A stretch of DNA of 64,000 nucleotides. Source: Alentia gelatinosa (Eukaryota; Annelida; Polychaeta; Phyllodocida; Polynoidae). The stretch spans positions 27,606,970 to 27,670,969 of the forward strand of contig OX465589.1 in NCBI GenBank assembly GCA_950022655.1, read 5' to 3'. The translations under genes and the position numbers were made by a program. Of the stretch, positions 8,936 through 22,517 are shown piece by piece. The notes below the pieces were generated by a model, which saw only the letters and a list, made by a program, of their open reading frames with translations, was not told where the DNA came from and ran no database searches. Each line of letters begins with the position of its first letter. Position 1 is the stretch's first letter.

Positions 8936-9740
8936 AATTTTAGCCGTGTCCAGCTCACCAGCATCTTCCCACTGTATATTGTGAATTTTTTTTTAAATAA
9001 ATAGATGTATCTCCATGAGTGCTCGAGGGGGAGTATAGGTTTTATGGGTTAAATATCAATATTAAGAGCACCAGAGGCTCATAATAGGCTAAAAATGACC
9101 AATAATATAGAAAGAAATATTTTGGAAAACCTATTTTTTTTAAATAATTAATATACAAACATAATGAAGGTCACTTTCGTATTTTTTATAAGGAAACCGC
9201 ATGCAACATATTTTTGTGCAAAATTCGTCAAAATCCACTCATTTAAAAAAAATATGTAGCCAAATGAAGGTTGGTGAAGCTACAGGGCTTACAGCCTGGA
9301 CACTTTTTTAGAACGTTTTTAAATAATTATGTGTAATACAAAAACAGTAATGACCCACATAAGAGCATTGGTCATGGTGAAATATGCTGATTTACCCAAA
9401 AAAATGAAGTTGTTAAGTTTAACAACTGTTTATAATAGTACAAAGTGAAATATTTACCCCAATCCCTTTTTATAGCTATATTCTGATCAATTTATGGATA
9501 ATAGCTAAAATTTGCTGTATATTTAAATATTTAAGAAATCAAACTGTGCCAGTTATTTAGCTCTAGTAGATAACTAAACATAATTTTATAAAAAAAAACT
9601 ATATCCCACAAAAAGAAAAAGGTCATTCAGTGTAGTAGGCGCCTTTCTCACAGTGTATGTAATGTCTTAGAGCCTGGACAAGTACTATTGTTGGTATTTA
9701 AAGTGGAGTATTCCCATGCAATATCAACAACAGTTGATTG

Positions 9741-9778
9741 AAATATGGAAGATAGGTGTGCATGTTATTATCAATATA
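9741..9778 (+). repeat. 38-bp invertible segment, form 1 (copy 4)
   Basis: Form 1 on the standard class C spacer; the downstream frame ends at 9960. Confidence 0.93.
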
Positions 9779-10215
9779 CAATTATGCTATATTCAATTAG
9801 AAATAACATTGTAATATTTCAATTACAAGGTCAAACTGTAATCTCTAGCGCAAATGCACTGAGAGGAGAATTCTGGTATTTTCAGGCAAATTTATCTCTC
9901 TCTTACCAACGTAGATTTTTAGTCATGAATAGACTAGAAAAACGGAGAATTCAATACTAAACCTTGCTAATATGTTTTTTTTACTTGGAAGATCTATTAT
10001 CCACCTAATAAAAATTATCATATCATATCTTTCAAATTTTTAGAATTTTTAGAGGAGAATTATATTCTAGGCAAATTCATCTCTCTTACCAAGGTGAAAT
10101 TTTCGGCATGAAAAGCCCAGAAAAATGAACAAATCAATACTAGACCTTGCTAATATGTTTTTTTACTTGGAACACCTATTATCCACCTATTAAAAATTAT
10201 CATATCACATTAACA

Positions 10216-11374
10216 TTAACTGGTGGGTGTTGACTGGTGAAAGTGGACTGTTGAGTGAGGTCTGGTGATTTGGTACTGTTGATTTAAGACTGGTGAGTGA
10301 GGACAGGTGGATAAGGACTGGTGAGCGAGGACTGGTGAGTGAGGACTGGTGTATGCAGACTGATGAGTGAGGACTGAAGAGGGAGGACTGGTGATTGTGT
10401 TCTGGAGAGTGAGGACTGGTGAGTGAGGACAGGTGAGTGAGGACTGACGAGTTGGCACTGGTGAGTGAGAACTGTTATGTACTGGTTAGTAAGTATTGTT
10501 GATTGTGGACTGTTGAGTGAGGACTGGTGAAGGAGGACATGGGAGTATGGAATGCTGAGTGAGGACTGGTTAGTGAGAGCTGTGAAGTACTGGAAGTGAG
10601 TCCTTTCGAGTGAGTACTTTTGAAAGAAACACTGTTGAGAATTGGTGAGTGAGGACTTGTGAGTGAGGACTAGAGATTGAGGATTTGTGAGTGAGAACTG
10701 TTGAGTAAGTACCGTTGGGTGTTAACTGGTTAGTGTGGACTGATGAGTGAAGACTGGTGAATGAGGACTGGTAAGTGAGGATTGGTAAGTGAGGACTGAC
10801 GAATGAGGATTTGTGAGTGTTGACTGGTGATTAAGGACTAGTGAGTGTGGACTGGTTGATCGGGGACTGGTGAGTGTGAGCTGGTGATCAAGGACTGGTG
10901 AGTGTGGACTGGTGAGTGTGAACTGGTGACTGTGGACTGGTTGATCGAAGACTGGTGAGTGTGAACTGATGATCGAAGACTGGTGAGTGTTGACTGGTGG
11001 GTGTTGACTGGTGAGTGTGAGCTGGTGAATGAGGACTGGTGAGTTAGAACTTGTGAGTGTGAGCTGGTGATCAAGGACTGGTGAGTGTGGACTGGTGAGT
11101 GTCAGCTGGTGATCAAGGACTGGTGAGGGTTGACATGGTGAGTGTGGACTGGCGAGTGTAGACTGGTGAGTGTGGACTGGTGAGTGTAGACTGGTGAGTG
11201 TGGACTGGTTGATCGAAGACTGGTGAGTGTGAGCTGGTGATCGAGGACTGGTGAGTGTTGACTGGTGGGTGTTGACTGGTGAGTGTGGACTGGTGAATGA
11301 GGACTGGTGAGTTAGAATTTGTGAGTGTGATCTGGTGAATGAGGACTGGTAAGTTAGAACTCGTGAGTGTGGAC
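10216..11374. repeat. Minisatellite block of copy 5
   Basis: 1,159 bp, standard class C, with tcagctgg near 11101 as in copy 4. Confidence 0.95.
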
Positions 11375-12179
11375 AATTTTAGCCGTGTCCAGCTCACCAG
11401 CATCTTCCCACTGTATATTGTGAATTTTTTTTTAAATAAATAGATGTATCTCCATGAGTGCTCGAGGGGGAGTATAGGTTTTATGGGTTAAATATCAATA
11501 TTAAGAGCACCAGAGGCTCATAATAGGCTAAAAATGACCAATAATATAGAAAGAAATATTTTGGAAAACCTATTTTTTTTAAATAATTAATATACAAACA
11601 TAATGAAGGTCACTTTCGTATTTTTTATAAGGAAACCGCATGCAACATATTTTTGTGCAAAATTCGTCAAAATCCACTCATTTAAAAAAAATATGTAGCC
11701 AAATGAAGGTTGGTGAAGCTACAGGGCTTACAGCCTGGACACTTTTTTAGAACGTTTTTAAATAATTATGTGTAATACAAAAACAGTAATGACCCACATA
11801 AGAGCATTGGTCATGGTGAAATATGCTGATTTACCCAAAAAAATGAAGTTGTTAAGTTTAACAACTGTTTATAATAGTACAAAGTGAAATATTTACCCCA
11901 ATCCCTTTTTATAGCTATATTCTGATCAATTTATGGATAATAGCTAAAATTTGCTGTATATTTAAATATTTAAGAAATCAAACTGTGCCAGTTATTTAGC
12001 TCTAGTAGATAACTAAACATAATTTTATAAAAAAAAACTATATCCCACAAAAAGAAAAAGGTCATTCAGTGTAGTAGGCGCCTTTCTCACAGTGTATGTA
12101 ATGTCTTAGAGCCTGGACAAGTACTATTGTTGGTATTTAAAGTGGAGTATTCCCATGCAATATCAACAACAGTTGATTG

Positions 12180-12217
12180 AAATATGGAAGATAGGTGTGC
12201 ATGTTATTATCAATATA
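12180..12217 (+). repeat. 38-bp invertible segment, form 1 (copy 5)
   Basis: Form 1; the downstream frame ends at 12399. Confidence 0.93.
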
Positions 12218-12654
12218 CAATTATGCTATATTCAATTAGAAATAACATTGTAATATTTCAATTACAAGGTCAAACTGTAATCTCTAGCGCAAATGCACTG
12301 AGAGGAGAATTCTGGTATTTTCAGGCAAATTTATCTCTCTCTTACCAACGTAGATTTTTAGTCATGAATAGACTAGAAAAACGGAGAATTCAATACTAAA
12401 CCTTGCTAATATGTTTTTTTTACTTGGAAGATCTATTATCCACCTAATAAAAATTATCATATCATATCTTTCAAATTTTTAGAATTTTTAGAGGAGAATT
12501 ATATTCTAGGCAAATTCATCTCTCTTACCAAGGTGAAATTTTCGGCATGAAAAGCCCAGAAAAATGAACAAATCAATACTAGACCTTGCTAATATGTTTT
12601 TTTACTTGGAACACCTATTATCCACCTATTAAAAATTATCATATCACATTAACA

Positions 12655-13954
12655 TTAACTGGTGGGTGTTGACTGGTGAAAGTGGACTGTTGAGTGAGGT
12701 CTGGTGATTTGGTACTGTTGATTTAAGACTGGTGAGTGAGGACAGGTGGATAAGGACTGGTGAGCGAGGACTGGTGAGTGAGGACTGGTGTATGCAGACT
12801 GATGAGTGAGGACTGAAGAGGGAGGACTGGTGATTGTGTTCTGGAGAGTGAGGACTGGTGAGTGAGGACAGGTGAGTGAGGACTGACGAGTTGGCACTGG
12901 TGAGTGAGAACTGTTATGTACTGGTTAGTAAGTATTGTTGATTGTGGACTGTTGAGTGAGGACTGGTGAAGGAGGACATGGGAGTATGGAATGCTGAGTG
13001 AGGACTGGTTAGTGAGAGCTGTGAAGTACTGGAAGTGAGTCCTTTTGAGTGAGTACTTTTGAAAGAAACACTGTTGAGAATTGGTGAGTGAGGACTTGTG
13101 AGTGAGGACTAGAGATTGAGGACTTGTAAGTGAGAACTGTTGAGTAAGTACCGTTTGGTGTTAACTGGTTAGTGTAGATTGATGAGTGAGGACTGGTGAA
13201 TGAGGACTGGTAAGTGAGGATTGGTAAGTGAGGCTGACGAGTGAGTGTGGACTGTTGATTAAGGACTGGTGAGTGTGGACTGGTTGATCGAGGACTGGTG
13301 AGTGTGAGATGGTGATCGAGGACTGGTGAGTGTGGACTGGTTGATCGAGGACTGGTGAGTGTGAACTGGTGATCGAGGACTGGTGAGTGTTGACTGGTGG
13401 GTGCTGACTGGTGAGTGTGGACTGGTGAATGAGGACTGGTGAGTTAGAACTTGTGAGTGTGAGCTGGTGATCAAGGACTGGTGAGTGTGGACTGGTTGAT
13501 CGAAGACTGGTGAGTGTGAGCTGGTGATTGAGGACTGGTGAGTGTTGACTGGTGGGTGTTGACTGGTGAGTGTGGACTTGTGATCGAGGACTGGTGAGTG
13601 TGGACTGGTGAGTGAGGACTGGTTGGTGTTGACATGGTGAGTGTGGACTGGTGAGTGTGGACTGGTGAGTGTGGACTGGTTGATAGAGGACTGGTGAGTG
13701 TGAGCTGGTGATCGAGGACTGGTGAGTGTTGACTGGTGGGTGTTGACTGGTGAGTGTCGACTGGTGAATGAGGACTGGTGAGTTAGAATTTGTGAGTGTG
13801 ATCTGGTGAATGAGGACTGGTGAGTTAGAACTCGTGAGTGTAGACTTGTGATCGAGGACTGGTTAGTGTGGACTGGTGAGTGAGGACTGGGTGGTGTTGA
13901 CATGGTGAGGGTGGACTGGTGAATGAGCACTGGTGAGTGAGGACTGGTGAGTGT
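12655..13954. repeat. Minisatellite block of copy 6
   Basis: 1,300 bp, one monomer shorter than class B (1,314) and four monomers shorter than class A (1,356). Same length as in copy 12. Confidence 0.95.
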
Positions 13955-14798
13955 CCACGGGACTCATTCTCATGGAATCAGTGCAACTACAATTTTAGCC
14001 GTGTCCAGCTCACCAGCATCTTCCCATTGTATATTGTGAATTTTTTAAAAAAATAAATAGATGTATCTCCATGAGTGCTCGAGGGGGAGTATAGGTTTTA
14101 TGGGTTAAATATCAATATTAAGAGCACCAGAGGCTCATAATAGGCTAAAAATGACCAATAATATAGAAAGAAATATTTTGGAAAACCCTTTTTTCTTAAT
14201 AATTAATATACAAACATAATGAAGGTCACTTTCGTATTTTTCATAAGGAAACCGCATGCAACATATATTTTTGTGCAAAATTCGTCAAAATCCACTCATT
14301 TAAAAAAAATATGTAGCCAAATGAAGGTTGGTGAAGCTACAGGGCTTACAGCCTGGACACTTTTTTAGAACGTTTTTAAATAATTATGTGTAATACAAAA
14401 ACAGTAATGACCCACATAAGAGCATTGGTCATGGTGAAATATGCTGATTTACCCAAAAAAATTCAGTTGTTAAGTTTAACAACTGTTTATAATAGTACAA
14501 AGTGAAATATTTACCCCAATCCCTTTTTATAGCTATATTCTGATCAATTTATGGATAATAGCTAAAATTTGCTGTATATTTAAATATTTAAGAAATCAAA
14601 CTGTGCCAGTTATTTAGCTCTAGTAGATAACTAAACATAATTTTATTAAAAAAAAACTATATCCCACAAAAAGAAAAAGGTCATTCAGTGTAGTAGGCAC
14701 CTTTCTCACAGTGTATCTAATGTCTTACAGCCTGGACAAGTACTATTGTTGGTATTTAAAGTGGAGTATTCCCATGCAATATCAACAACAGTTGATTG

Positions 14799-14836
14799 AA
14801 ATATGGAAGATAGGTGTGCATGTTATTATCAATATA
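14799..14836 (+). repeat. 38-bp invertible segment, form 1 (copy 6)
   Basis: Form 1; the downstream frame ends at 15018. Confidence 0.93.
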
Positions 14837-15272
14837 CAATTATGCTATATTCAATTAGAAATAACATTGTAATATTTCAATTACAAGGTCAAACTGTAGT
14901 CTCTAGCGCAAATGCACTGAGAGGAGAATTCTGGTATTTTCAGGCAAATTTATCTCTCTCTTACCAACGTAGATTTTTAGTCATGAATAGACTAGAAAAA
15001 CGGAGAATTCAATACTAAACCTTGCTAATATGTTTTTTTTACTTGGAACACCTATTATCCACCTAATAAAAATTATCATATCATATCTTTCAAATTTTTA
15101 GAATTTTTAGAGGAGAATTATATTCTAGGCAAATTCATCTCTCTTACCAAGGTGAAATTTTCGGCATGAAAAGCCAGAAAAATGAACAAATCAATACTAG
15201 ACCTTGCTAATATGTTTTTTTACTTGGAACACCTATTATCCACCTATAAAAAATTACCATATCACATTAACA

Positions 15273-16628
15273 TTAACTGGTGGGTGTTGACTGGTGAAAG
15301 TGGACTATTGAGTGAGGTCTGGTGATTTGGTACTGTTGATTTAAGACTGGTGAGTGAGGACAGGTGGATAAGGACTGGTGAGCGAGGACTGGTGAGTGAG
15401 GACTGGTGTATGCAGACTGATGAGTGAGGACTGAAGAGGGAGGACTGGTGATTGTGTTCTGGAGAGTGAGGACTGGTGAGTGAGGACAGGTGAGTGAGGA
15501 CTGACGAGTTGGCACTGGTGAGTGAGAACTGTTATGTACTGGTTAGTAAGTATTGTTGATTGTGGACTGTTGAGTGAGGACTGGTGAAGGAGGACATGGG
15601 AGTATGGAATGGTGAGTGAGGACTGGTTAGTGAGAGCTGTGAAGTACTGGAAGTGAGTCCTTTTGAGTGAGTACTTTTGAAAGAAACACTGTTGAGAATT
15701 GGTGAGTGAGGACTTGTGAGTGAGGACTAGAGATTGAGGACTTGTAAGTGAGAACTGTTGAGTAAGATCCGTTTGGTGTTAACTGGTTAGTGTGGACTGA
15801 TGAGTGAGGATTGGTGAATGAGGACTGGTAAGTGAGGATTGGTAAGTGAGGCTGACGAGTGACTGTGGACTGTTGATTAAGGACTGGTGAGTGTGGACTG
15901 GTTGATCGAGGACTGGTGAGTGTGAGATGGTGATCGAGGACTGGTGAGTGTGGACTGGTGAGTGTGGACTGGTTGATCGAGGACTGGTGAGTGTTAACTG
16001 GTGATCGAGGACTGGTGAGTGTTGACTGGTGGGTGTTGACTGGTGAGCGTGGACTGGTGAATGAGGACTGGTGAGTTAGAACTTGTGAGTGTGAGCTGGT
16101 GATCAAGGACTGGTGAGTGTGGACTGGTGAGTGTGGACTGGTGAGTGTGGACTGGTGAGTGTGGACTGGTTGATCGAAGACTGGTGAGTGTGAGCTGGTG
16201 ATTGAGGACTGGTGAGTGTTGACTGGTGGGTGTTGACTAGTGAGTGTGGACTTGTGATCGAGGACTGGTGAGTGTGGACTGGTGAGTGAGGACTGGTTGG
16301 TGTTGACATGGTGAGTGTGGACTGGTGAGTGTGGACTGGTGAGTGTGGACTGGTTGATAGAGGACTGGTGAGTGTGAGCTGGTGATCGAGGACTGGTGAG
16401 TGTTGACTGGTGGGTGTTGACTGGTGAGTGTCGACTGGTGAATGAGGACTGGTGAGTTAGAATTTGTGAGTGTGATCTGGTGAATGAGGACTGGTGAGTT
16501 AGAACTCGTGAGTTTAGACTTGTGATCGAGGACTGGTTAGTGTGGACTGGTGAGTGAGGACTGGGTCGTGTTGACATGGTGAGGGTGGACTGGTGAATGA
16601 GCACTGGTGAGTGAGGACTGGTGAGTGT
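15273..16628. repeat. Minisatellite block of copy 7
   Basis: 1,356 bp, the full class A length, same as copy 15. It carries the distal run of gtgtggactggtgagt monomers that class B lacks (near 16120-16160). Confidence 0.95.
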
Positions 16629-17472
16629 CCACGGGACTCATTCTCATGGAATCAGTGCAACTACAATTTTAGCCGTGTCCAGCTCACCAGCATCTTCCCA
16701 TTGTATATTGTGAATTTAAAAAAAAAATAAATAGATGTATCTCCATGAGTGCTCGAGGGGGAGTATAGGTTTTATGGGTTAAATATCAATATTAAGAGCA
16801 CCAGAGGCTCATAATAGGCTAAAAATGACCAATAATATAGAAAGAAATATTTTGGAAAACCCTTTTTTCTTAATAATTAATATACAAACATAATGAAGGT
16901 CACTTTCGTATTTTTCATAAGGAAACCGCATGCAACATATATTTTTGTGCAAAATTCGTCAAAATCCACTCATTAAAAAAAAATATGTAGCCAAATGAAG
17001 GTTGGTGAAGGTACAGGGCTTACAGCCTGGACACTTTTTTAGAACGTTTTTAAATAATTATGTGTAATACAAAAACAGTAATGACCCACATAAGAGCATT
17101 GGTCATGGTGAAATATGCTGATTTACCCAAAAAAATGAAGTTGTTAAGTTTAACAACTGTTTATAATAGTACAAAGTGAAATATTTACCCCAATCCCTTT
17201 TTATAGCTATATTCTGATCAATTTATGGATAATAGCTAAAATTTGCTGTATATTTAAATATTTAAGAAATCAAACTGTGCCAGTTATTTAGCTCTAGTAG
17301 ATAACTAAACATAATTTTATTAAAAAAAAACTATATCCCACAAAAAGAAAAAGGTCATTCAGTGTAGTAGGCACCTTTCTCACAGTGTATCTAATGTCTT
17401 ACAGCCTGGACAAGTACTATTGTTGGTATTTAAAGTGGAGTATTCCCATGCAATATCAACAACAGTTGATTG

Positions 17473-17503
17473 AAATATGGAAGATAGGTGTGCATGTTAT
17501 TAT
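17473..17503 (+). repeat. 38-bp segment, form 1, truncated (copy 7)
   Basis: Only the first 31 bases remain, to gttattat. The right end of the segment, the caat arm and the following tat are replaced by a direct join to actatattc, a net loss of 14 bp. This is the only copy in which the segment is incomplete. Confidence 0.9.
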
Positions 17504-17933
17504 ACTATATTCAATTAGAAATAACATTGTAATATTTCAATTACAAGGTCAAACTGTAGTCTCTAGCGCAAATGCACTGAGAGGAGAATTCTGGTATTTT
17601 CAGGCAAATTTATCTCTCTCTTACCAACGTAGATTTTTAGTCATGAATAGACTAGAAAAACGGAGAATTCAATACTAAACCTTGCTAATATGTTTTTTTT
17701 ACTTGGAACACCTATTATCCACCTAATAAAAATTATCATATCATATCTTTCAAATTTTTAGAATTTTTAGAGGAGAATTATATTCTAGGCAAATTCATCT
17801 CTCTTACCAAGGTGAAATTTTCGGCATGAAAAGCCCAGAAAAATGAACAAATCAATACTAGACCTTGCTAATATGTTTTTTTACTTGGAACACCTATTAT
17901 CCACCTATAAAAAAATACCATATCACATTAACA

Positions 17934-19205
17934 TTAACTGGTGGGTGTTGACTGGTGAAAGTGGACTGTTGAGTGAGGTCTGGTGATTTGGTACTGTTGA
18001 TTTAAGACTGGTGAGTGAGGACAGGTGGATAAGGACTGGTGAGCGAGGACTGGTGAGTGAGGACTGGTGTATGCAGACTGATGAGTGAGGACTGAAGAGG
18101 GAGGACTGGTGATTGTGTTCTGGAGAGTGAGGACTGGTGAGTGAGGACAGGTGAGTGAGGACTGACGAGTTGGCACTGGTGAGTGAGAACTGTTATGTAC
18201 TGGTTAGTAAGTATTGTTGATTGTGGACTGTTGAGTGAGGACTGGTTAGTGAGAGCTGTGAAGTACTGGAAGTGAGTCCTTTTGAGTGAGTACTTTTGAA
18301 AGAAACACTGTTGAGAATTGGTGAGTGAGGACTTGTGAGTGAGGACTAGAGATTGAGGACTTGTAAGTGAGAACTGTTGAGTAAGTACCGTTTGGTGTTA
18401 ACTGGTTAGTGTGGATTGATGAGTGAGGACTGGTGAATGAGGACTTGTAAGTGAGGATTGGTAAGTGAGGCTGACGAGTGAGTGTGGACTGTTGATTAAG
18501 GACTGGTGAGTGTGGACTGGTTGATCGAGGACTGGTGAGTGTGAGATGGTGATCGAGGACTGGTGAGTGTGGACTGGTTGATCGAGGACTGGTGAGTGTG
18601 AACTGGTGATCGAGGACTGGTGAGTGTTGACTGGTGGGTGCTGACTGGTGAGTGTGGACTGGTGAATGAGGACTGGTGAGTTAGAACTTGTGAGTGTGAG
18701 CTGGTGATCAAGGACTGGTGAGTGTGGACTGGTGAGTGTGGACTGGTTGATCGAAGACTGGTGAGTGTGAGCTGGTGATTGAGGACTGGTGAGTGTTGAC
18801 TGGTGGGTGTTGACTGGTGAGTGTGGACTTGTGATCGAGGACTGGTGAGTGTGGACTTGTGAGTGAGGACTGGTTGGTGTTGACATGGTGAGTGTGGACT
18901 GGTGAGTGTAGACTGGTGAGTGTGGACTAGTTGATAGAGGACTGGTGAGTGTGAGCTGGTGATCGAGGACTAGTGAGTGTTGACTGGTGGGTGTTGACTG
19001 GTGAGTGTCGACTGGTGAATGAGGACTGGTGAGTTAGAACTTGTGAGTGTGATCTGGTGAATGAGGACTGGTGAGTTAGAACTCGTGAGTGTGGACTTGT
19101 GATCGAGGACTGGTTAGTGTGGACTGGTGAGTGAGGACTGGGTGGTGTTGACATGGTGAGGGTGGACTGGTGAATGAGCACTGGTGAGTGAGGACTGGTG
19201 AGTGT
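17934..19205. repeat. Minisatellite block of copy 8
   Basis: 1,272 bp. It lacks exactly 42 bp (three monomers, including the gaaggaggacatggg stretch) near 18245 compared with copies 10, 13 and 18. Confidence 0.95.
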
Positions 19206-20048
19206 CCACGGGACTCATTCTCATGGAATCAGTGCAACTACAATTTTAGCCGTGTCCAGCTCACCAGCATCTTCCCATTGTATATTGTGAATTTTTTTTT
19301 AATCAATAGATGTATCTCCATGAGTGCTCGAGGGGGAGTATAGGTTTTATGGGTTAAATATCAATATTAAGAACACCAGAGGCTCATAATAGGCTAAAAA
19401 TGACCAATAATATAGAAAGAAATATTTTGGAAAACCTATTTTTTTTAAAAATAATTAATATACAATCATAATGAAGGTCACTTTCGTATTTTTCCATAAG
19501 GAAACCGCATGCAGCATATATTTTTGTGCAAAATTCGTCAAAATCCACTCATTTAAAAAAAGTTTTAGCCAAATGAAGGTTGGTGAAGCTACAGGGCTTA
19601 CAGCCTGGACACTTTTTTAGAACGTTTTTAAATAATTATGTGTAATACAAAAACAGTAATGACCCACATAAGAGCATTGGTCATGGTGAAATATGCTGAT
19701 TTACCAAAAAAATAAGTTGTTAAGTTTAACAACTGTTTATAATAGTACAAAGTGAAATATTTACCCCAATCCCTTTTTATAGCTATATTCTGATCAATTT
19801 ATGGATAATAGCTAAAATTTGCTGTATATTTAAATATTTAAGAAATCAAACTGTGCCAGTTATTTAGCTCTAGTAGACAACTTAACATAATTTTATAAAA
19901 AAAAAACTATATCCCACAAAAAGAAAAAGGTCATTCAGTGTAGTAGGCGCCTTTCTCACAGTGTATGTAATGTCTTACAGCCTGGACAAGTACTATTGTT
20001 GGTATTTAAAGTGGAGTATTCCCATGCAATATCAACAACAGTTGATTG

Positions 20049-20086
20049 TATATTGATAATAACATGCACACCTATCTTCCATATTT
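20049..20086 (-). repeat. 38-bp invertible segment, form 2 (copy 8)
   Basis: Form 2 on a class B spacer; the shared frame ends at 20268. Confidence 0.93.
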
Positions 20087-20514
20087 CAATTATGCTATAT
20101 TCAATTAGAAATAACATTGTAATATTTCAATTACAAGGTCAAACTGTAATCTCTAGCGCAAATGCACTGAGAGGAGAATTCTGGTATTTTCAGGCAAATT
20201 TATCTCTCTCTTACCAACGTAGATTTTTAGTCATGAATAGACTAGAAAAACGGAGAATTCAATACTAAACCTTGCTAATATGTTTTTTTTACTTGGAAGA
20301 CCTATTATCCACCTAATAAAAATTATCATATCATATCTTTCAAATTTTTAGAGGAGAATTATATTCTAGGCAAATTCATCTCTCTTACCAAGGTGAAATT
20401 TTCGGCATGAAAAGCCCAGAAAAATGAACAAATCAATACTAGACCTTGCTAATATGTTTTTTTACTTGGAACACCTATTATCCACCTATTAAAAATTATC
20501 ATATCACATTAACA

Positions 20515-21673
20515 TTAACTGGTGGGTGTTGACTGGTGAATGTGGACTGTTGAGTGAGGTCTGGTGATTTGGTACTGTTGATTTAAGACTGGTGAGTGAG
20601 GACAGGTGGATAAGGACTGGTGAGCGAGGACTGGTGAGTGAGGACTGGTGTATGCAGACTGATGAGTGAGGACTGAAGAGGGAGGACTGGTGATTGTGTT
20701 CTGGAGAGTGAGGACTGGTGAGTGAGGACAGGTGAGTGAGGACTGACGAGTTGGCACTGGTGAGTGAGAACTGTTATGTACTGGTTAGTAAGTATTGTTG
20801 ATTGTGGACTGTTGAGTGAGGACTGGTGAAGGAGGACATGGGAGTATGGAATGCTGAGTGAGGACTGGTTAGTGAGAGCTGTGAAGTACTGGAAGTGAGT
20901 CCTTTCGAGTGAGTACTTTTGAAAGAAACACTGTTGAGAATTGGTGAGTGAGGACTTGTGAGTGAGGACTAGAGATTGAGGATTTGTGAGTGAGAACTGT
21001 TGAGTAAGTACCGTTGGGTGTTAACTGGTTAGTGTGGACTGATGAGTGAAGACTGGTGAATGAGGACTGGTAAGTGAGGATTGGTAAGTGAGGACTGACG
21101 AATGAGGATTTGTGAGTGTTGACTGGTGATTAAGGACTAGTGAGTGTGGACTGGTTGATCGGGGACTGGTGAGTGTGAGCTGGTGATCAAGGACTGGTGA
21201 GTGTGGACTGGTGAGTGTGAACTGGTGACTGTGGACTGGTTGATCGAAGACTGGTGAGTGTGAACTGATGATCGAAGACTGGTGAGTGTTGACTGGTGGG
21301 TGTTGACTGGTGAGTGTGAGCTGGTAATTGAGGACTGGTGAGTTAGAACTTGTGAGTGTGAGCTGGTGATCAAGGACTGGTGAGTGTGGACTGGTGAGTG
21401 TGAGCTGGTGATCAAGGACTGGTGAGGGTTGACATGGTGAGTGTGGACTGGCGAGTGTAGACTGGTGAGTGTGGACTGGTGAGTGTAGACTTGTGAGTGT
21501 GGACTGGTTGATCGAAGACTGGTGAGTGTGAGCTGGTGATCGAGGACTGGTGAGTGTTGACTGGTTGGTGTTGACTGGTGAGTGTGGACTGGTGAATGAG
21601 GACTGGTGAGTTAGAATTTGTGAGTGTGATCTGGTGAATGAGGACTGGTAAGTTAGAACTCGTGAGTGTGGAC
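20515..21673. repeat. Minisatellite block of copy 9
   Basis: 1,159 bp, standard class C length, with private substitutions giving ctggtaattg near 21323 and ggttggtg near 21563. Confidence 0.95.
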
Positions 21674-22479
21674 AATTTTAGACGTGTCCAGCTCACCAGC
21701 ATCTTCCCACTGTATATTGTGAATTTTTTTTAAAATAAATAGATGTATCTCCATGAGTGCTCGAGGGGGAGTATAGGTTTTATGGGTTAAATATCAATAT
21801 TAAGAGCACCAGAGGCTCATAATAGGCTAAAAATGACCAATAATATAGAAAGAAATATTTTGGAAAACCTATTTTTTTTAAATAATTAATATACAAACAT
21901 AATGAAGGTCACTTTCGTATTTTTCATAAGGAAACCGCATGCAACATATTTTTGTGCAAAATTCGTCAAAATCCACTCATTTAAAAAAAATATGTAGCCA
22001 AATGAAGGTTGGTGAAGCTACAGGGCTTACAGCCTGGACACTTTTTTAGAACGTTTTTAAATAATTATGTGTAATACAAAAACAGTAATGACCCACATAA
22101 GAGCATTGGTCATGGTGAAATATGCTGATTTACCCAAAAAAATGAAGTTGTTAAGTTTAACAACTGTTTATAATAGTACAAAGTGAAATATTTACCCCAA
22201 TCCCTTTTTATAGCTATATTCTGATCAATTTATGGATAATAGCTAAAATTTGCTGTATATTTAAATATTTAAGAAATCAAACTGTGCCAGTTATTTAGCT
22301 CTAGTAGATAACTAAACATAATTTTATTAAAAAAAAACTATATCCCACAAAAAGAAAAAGGTCATTCAGTGTAGTAGGCACCTTTCTCACAGTGTATCTA
22401 ATGTCTTACAGCCTGGACAAGTACTATTGTTGGTATTTAAAGTGGAGTATTCCCATGCAATATCAACAACAGTTGATTG

Positions 22480-22517
22480 AAATATGGAAGATAGGTGTGC
22501 ATGTTATTATCAATATA
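22480..22517 (+). repeat. 38-bp invertible segment, form 1 (copy 9)
   Basis: Form 1. The downstream frame is cut by TAG at 22613-22615 because gaattctgg reads gaattatag here. Confidence 0.92.

Larger units (their letters stand above)
7777..10215 (+). repeat. Satellite copy 4, class C (2,439 bp)
   Basis: Minisatellite 7777-8935, spacer 8936-10215. It shares with copy 5 the change gtgtcagctgg (near 8661) and the Ile codon in the small open frame, so 4 and 5 look like a recent single-copy duplication. Confidence 0.97.
10216..12654 (+). repeat. Satellite copy 5, class C (2,439 bp)
   Basis: Minisatellite 10216-11374, spacer 11375-12654. Third of the equal-length class C run. It begins with gaaagtgg instead of the gaatgtgg of copies 3 and 4, so the left edge has a different recent history from the rest. 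It is followed by class D, as copy 11 is. Confidence 0.97.
12655..15272 (+). repeat. Satellite copy 6, class D (2,618 bp)
   Basis: Minisatellite 12655-13954, spacer 13955-15272. Class D combines a class B-like proximal part (taagtaccg, and tagattgatg shared only with copy 12) with an A-like distal end and an A-like spacer. The spacer has lost one C in aagccagaaa near 15173. It is nearly a twin of copy 12, which is 1 bp longer. Confidence 0.97.
15273..17933 (+). repeat. Satellite copy 7, class A (2,661 bp)
   Basis: Minisatellite 15273-16628, spacer 16629-17933. Class A with a private change gactattgag near 15303. The spacer has lost 14 bp across the right edge of the 38-bp segment, so the small open frame is read from further upstream in this copy. 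It is followed by class B. Confidence 0.97.
17934..20514 (+). repeat. Satellite copy 8, class B (2,581 bp)
   Basis: Minisatellite 17934-19205, spacer 19206-20514. Class B spacer markers and form 2 are present. Private spacer changes include gaacaccagagg near 19371 and caacttaac near 19878. Confidence 0.97.

Noticed and set aside
15627..16604. 325-codon open frame on the - strand (and its relatives in most copies) as a repeat-protein gene
   Set aside because: It reads the minisatellite, which has no stop in any - strand phase. The first codon is GTG, several phases are open at once, and length changes of 14 bp shift the frame. No signal peptide or recognisable domain.
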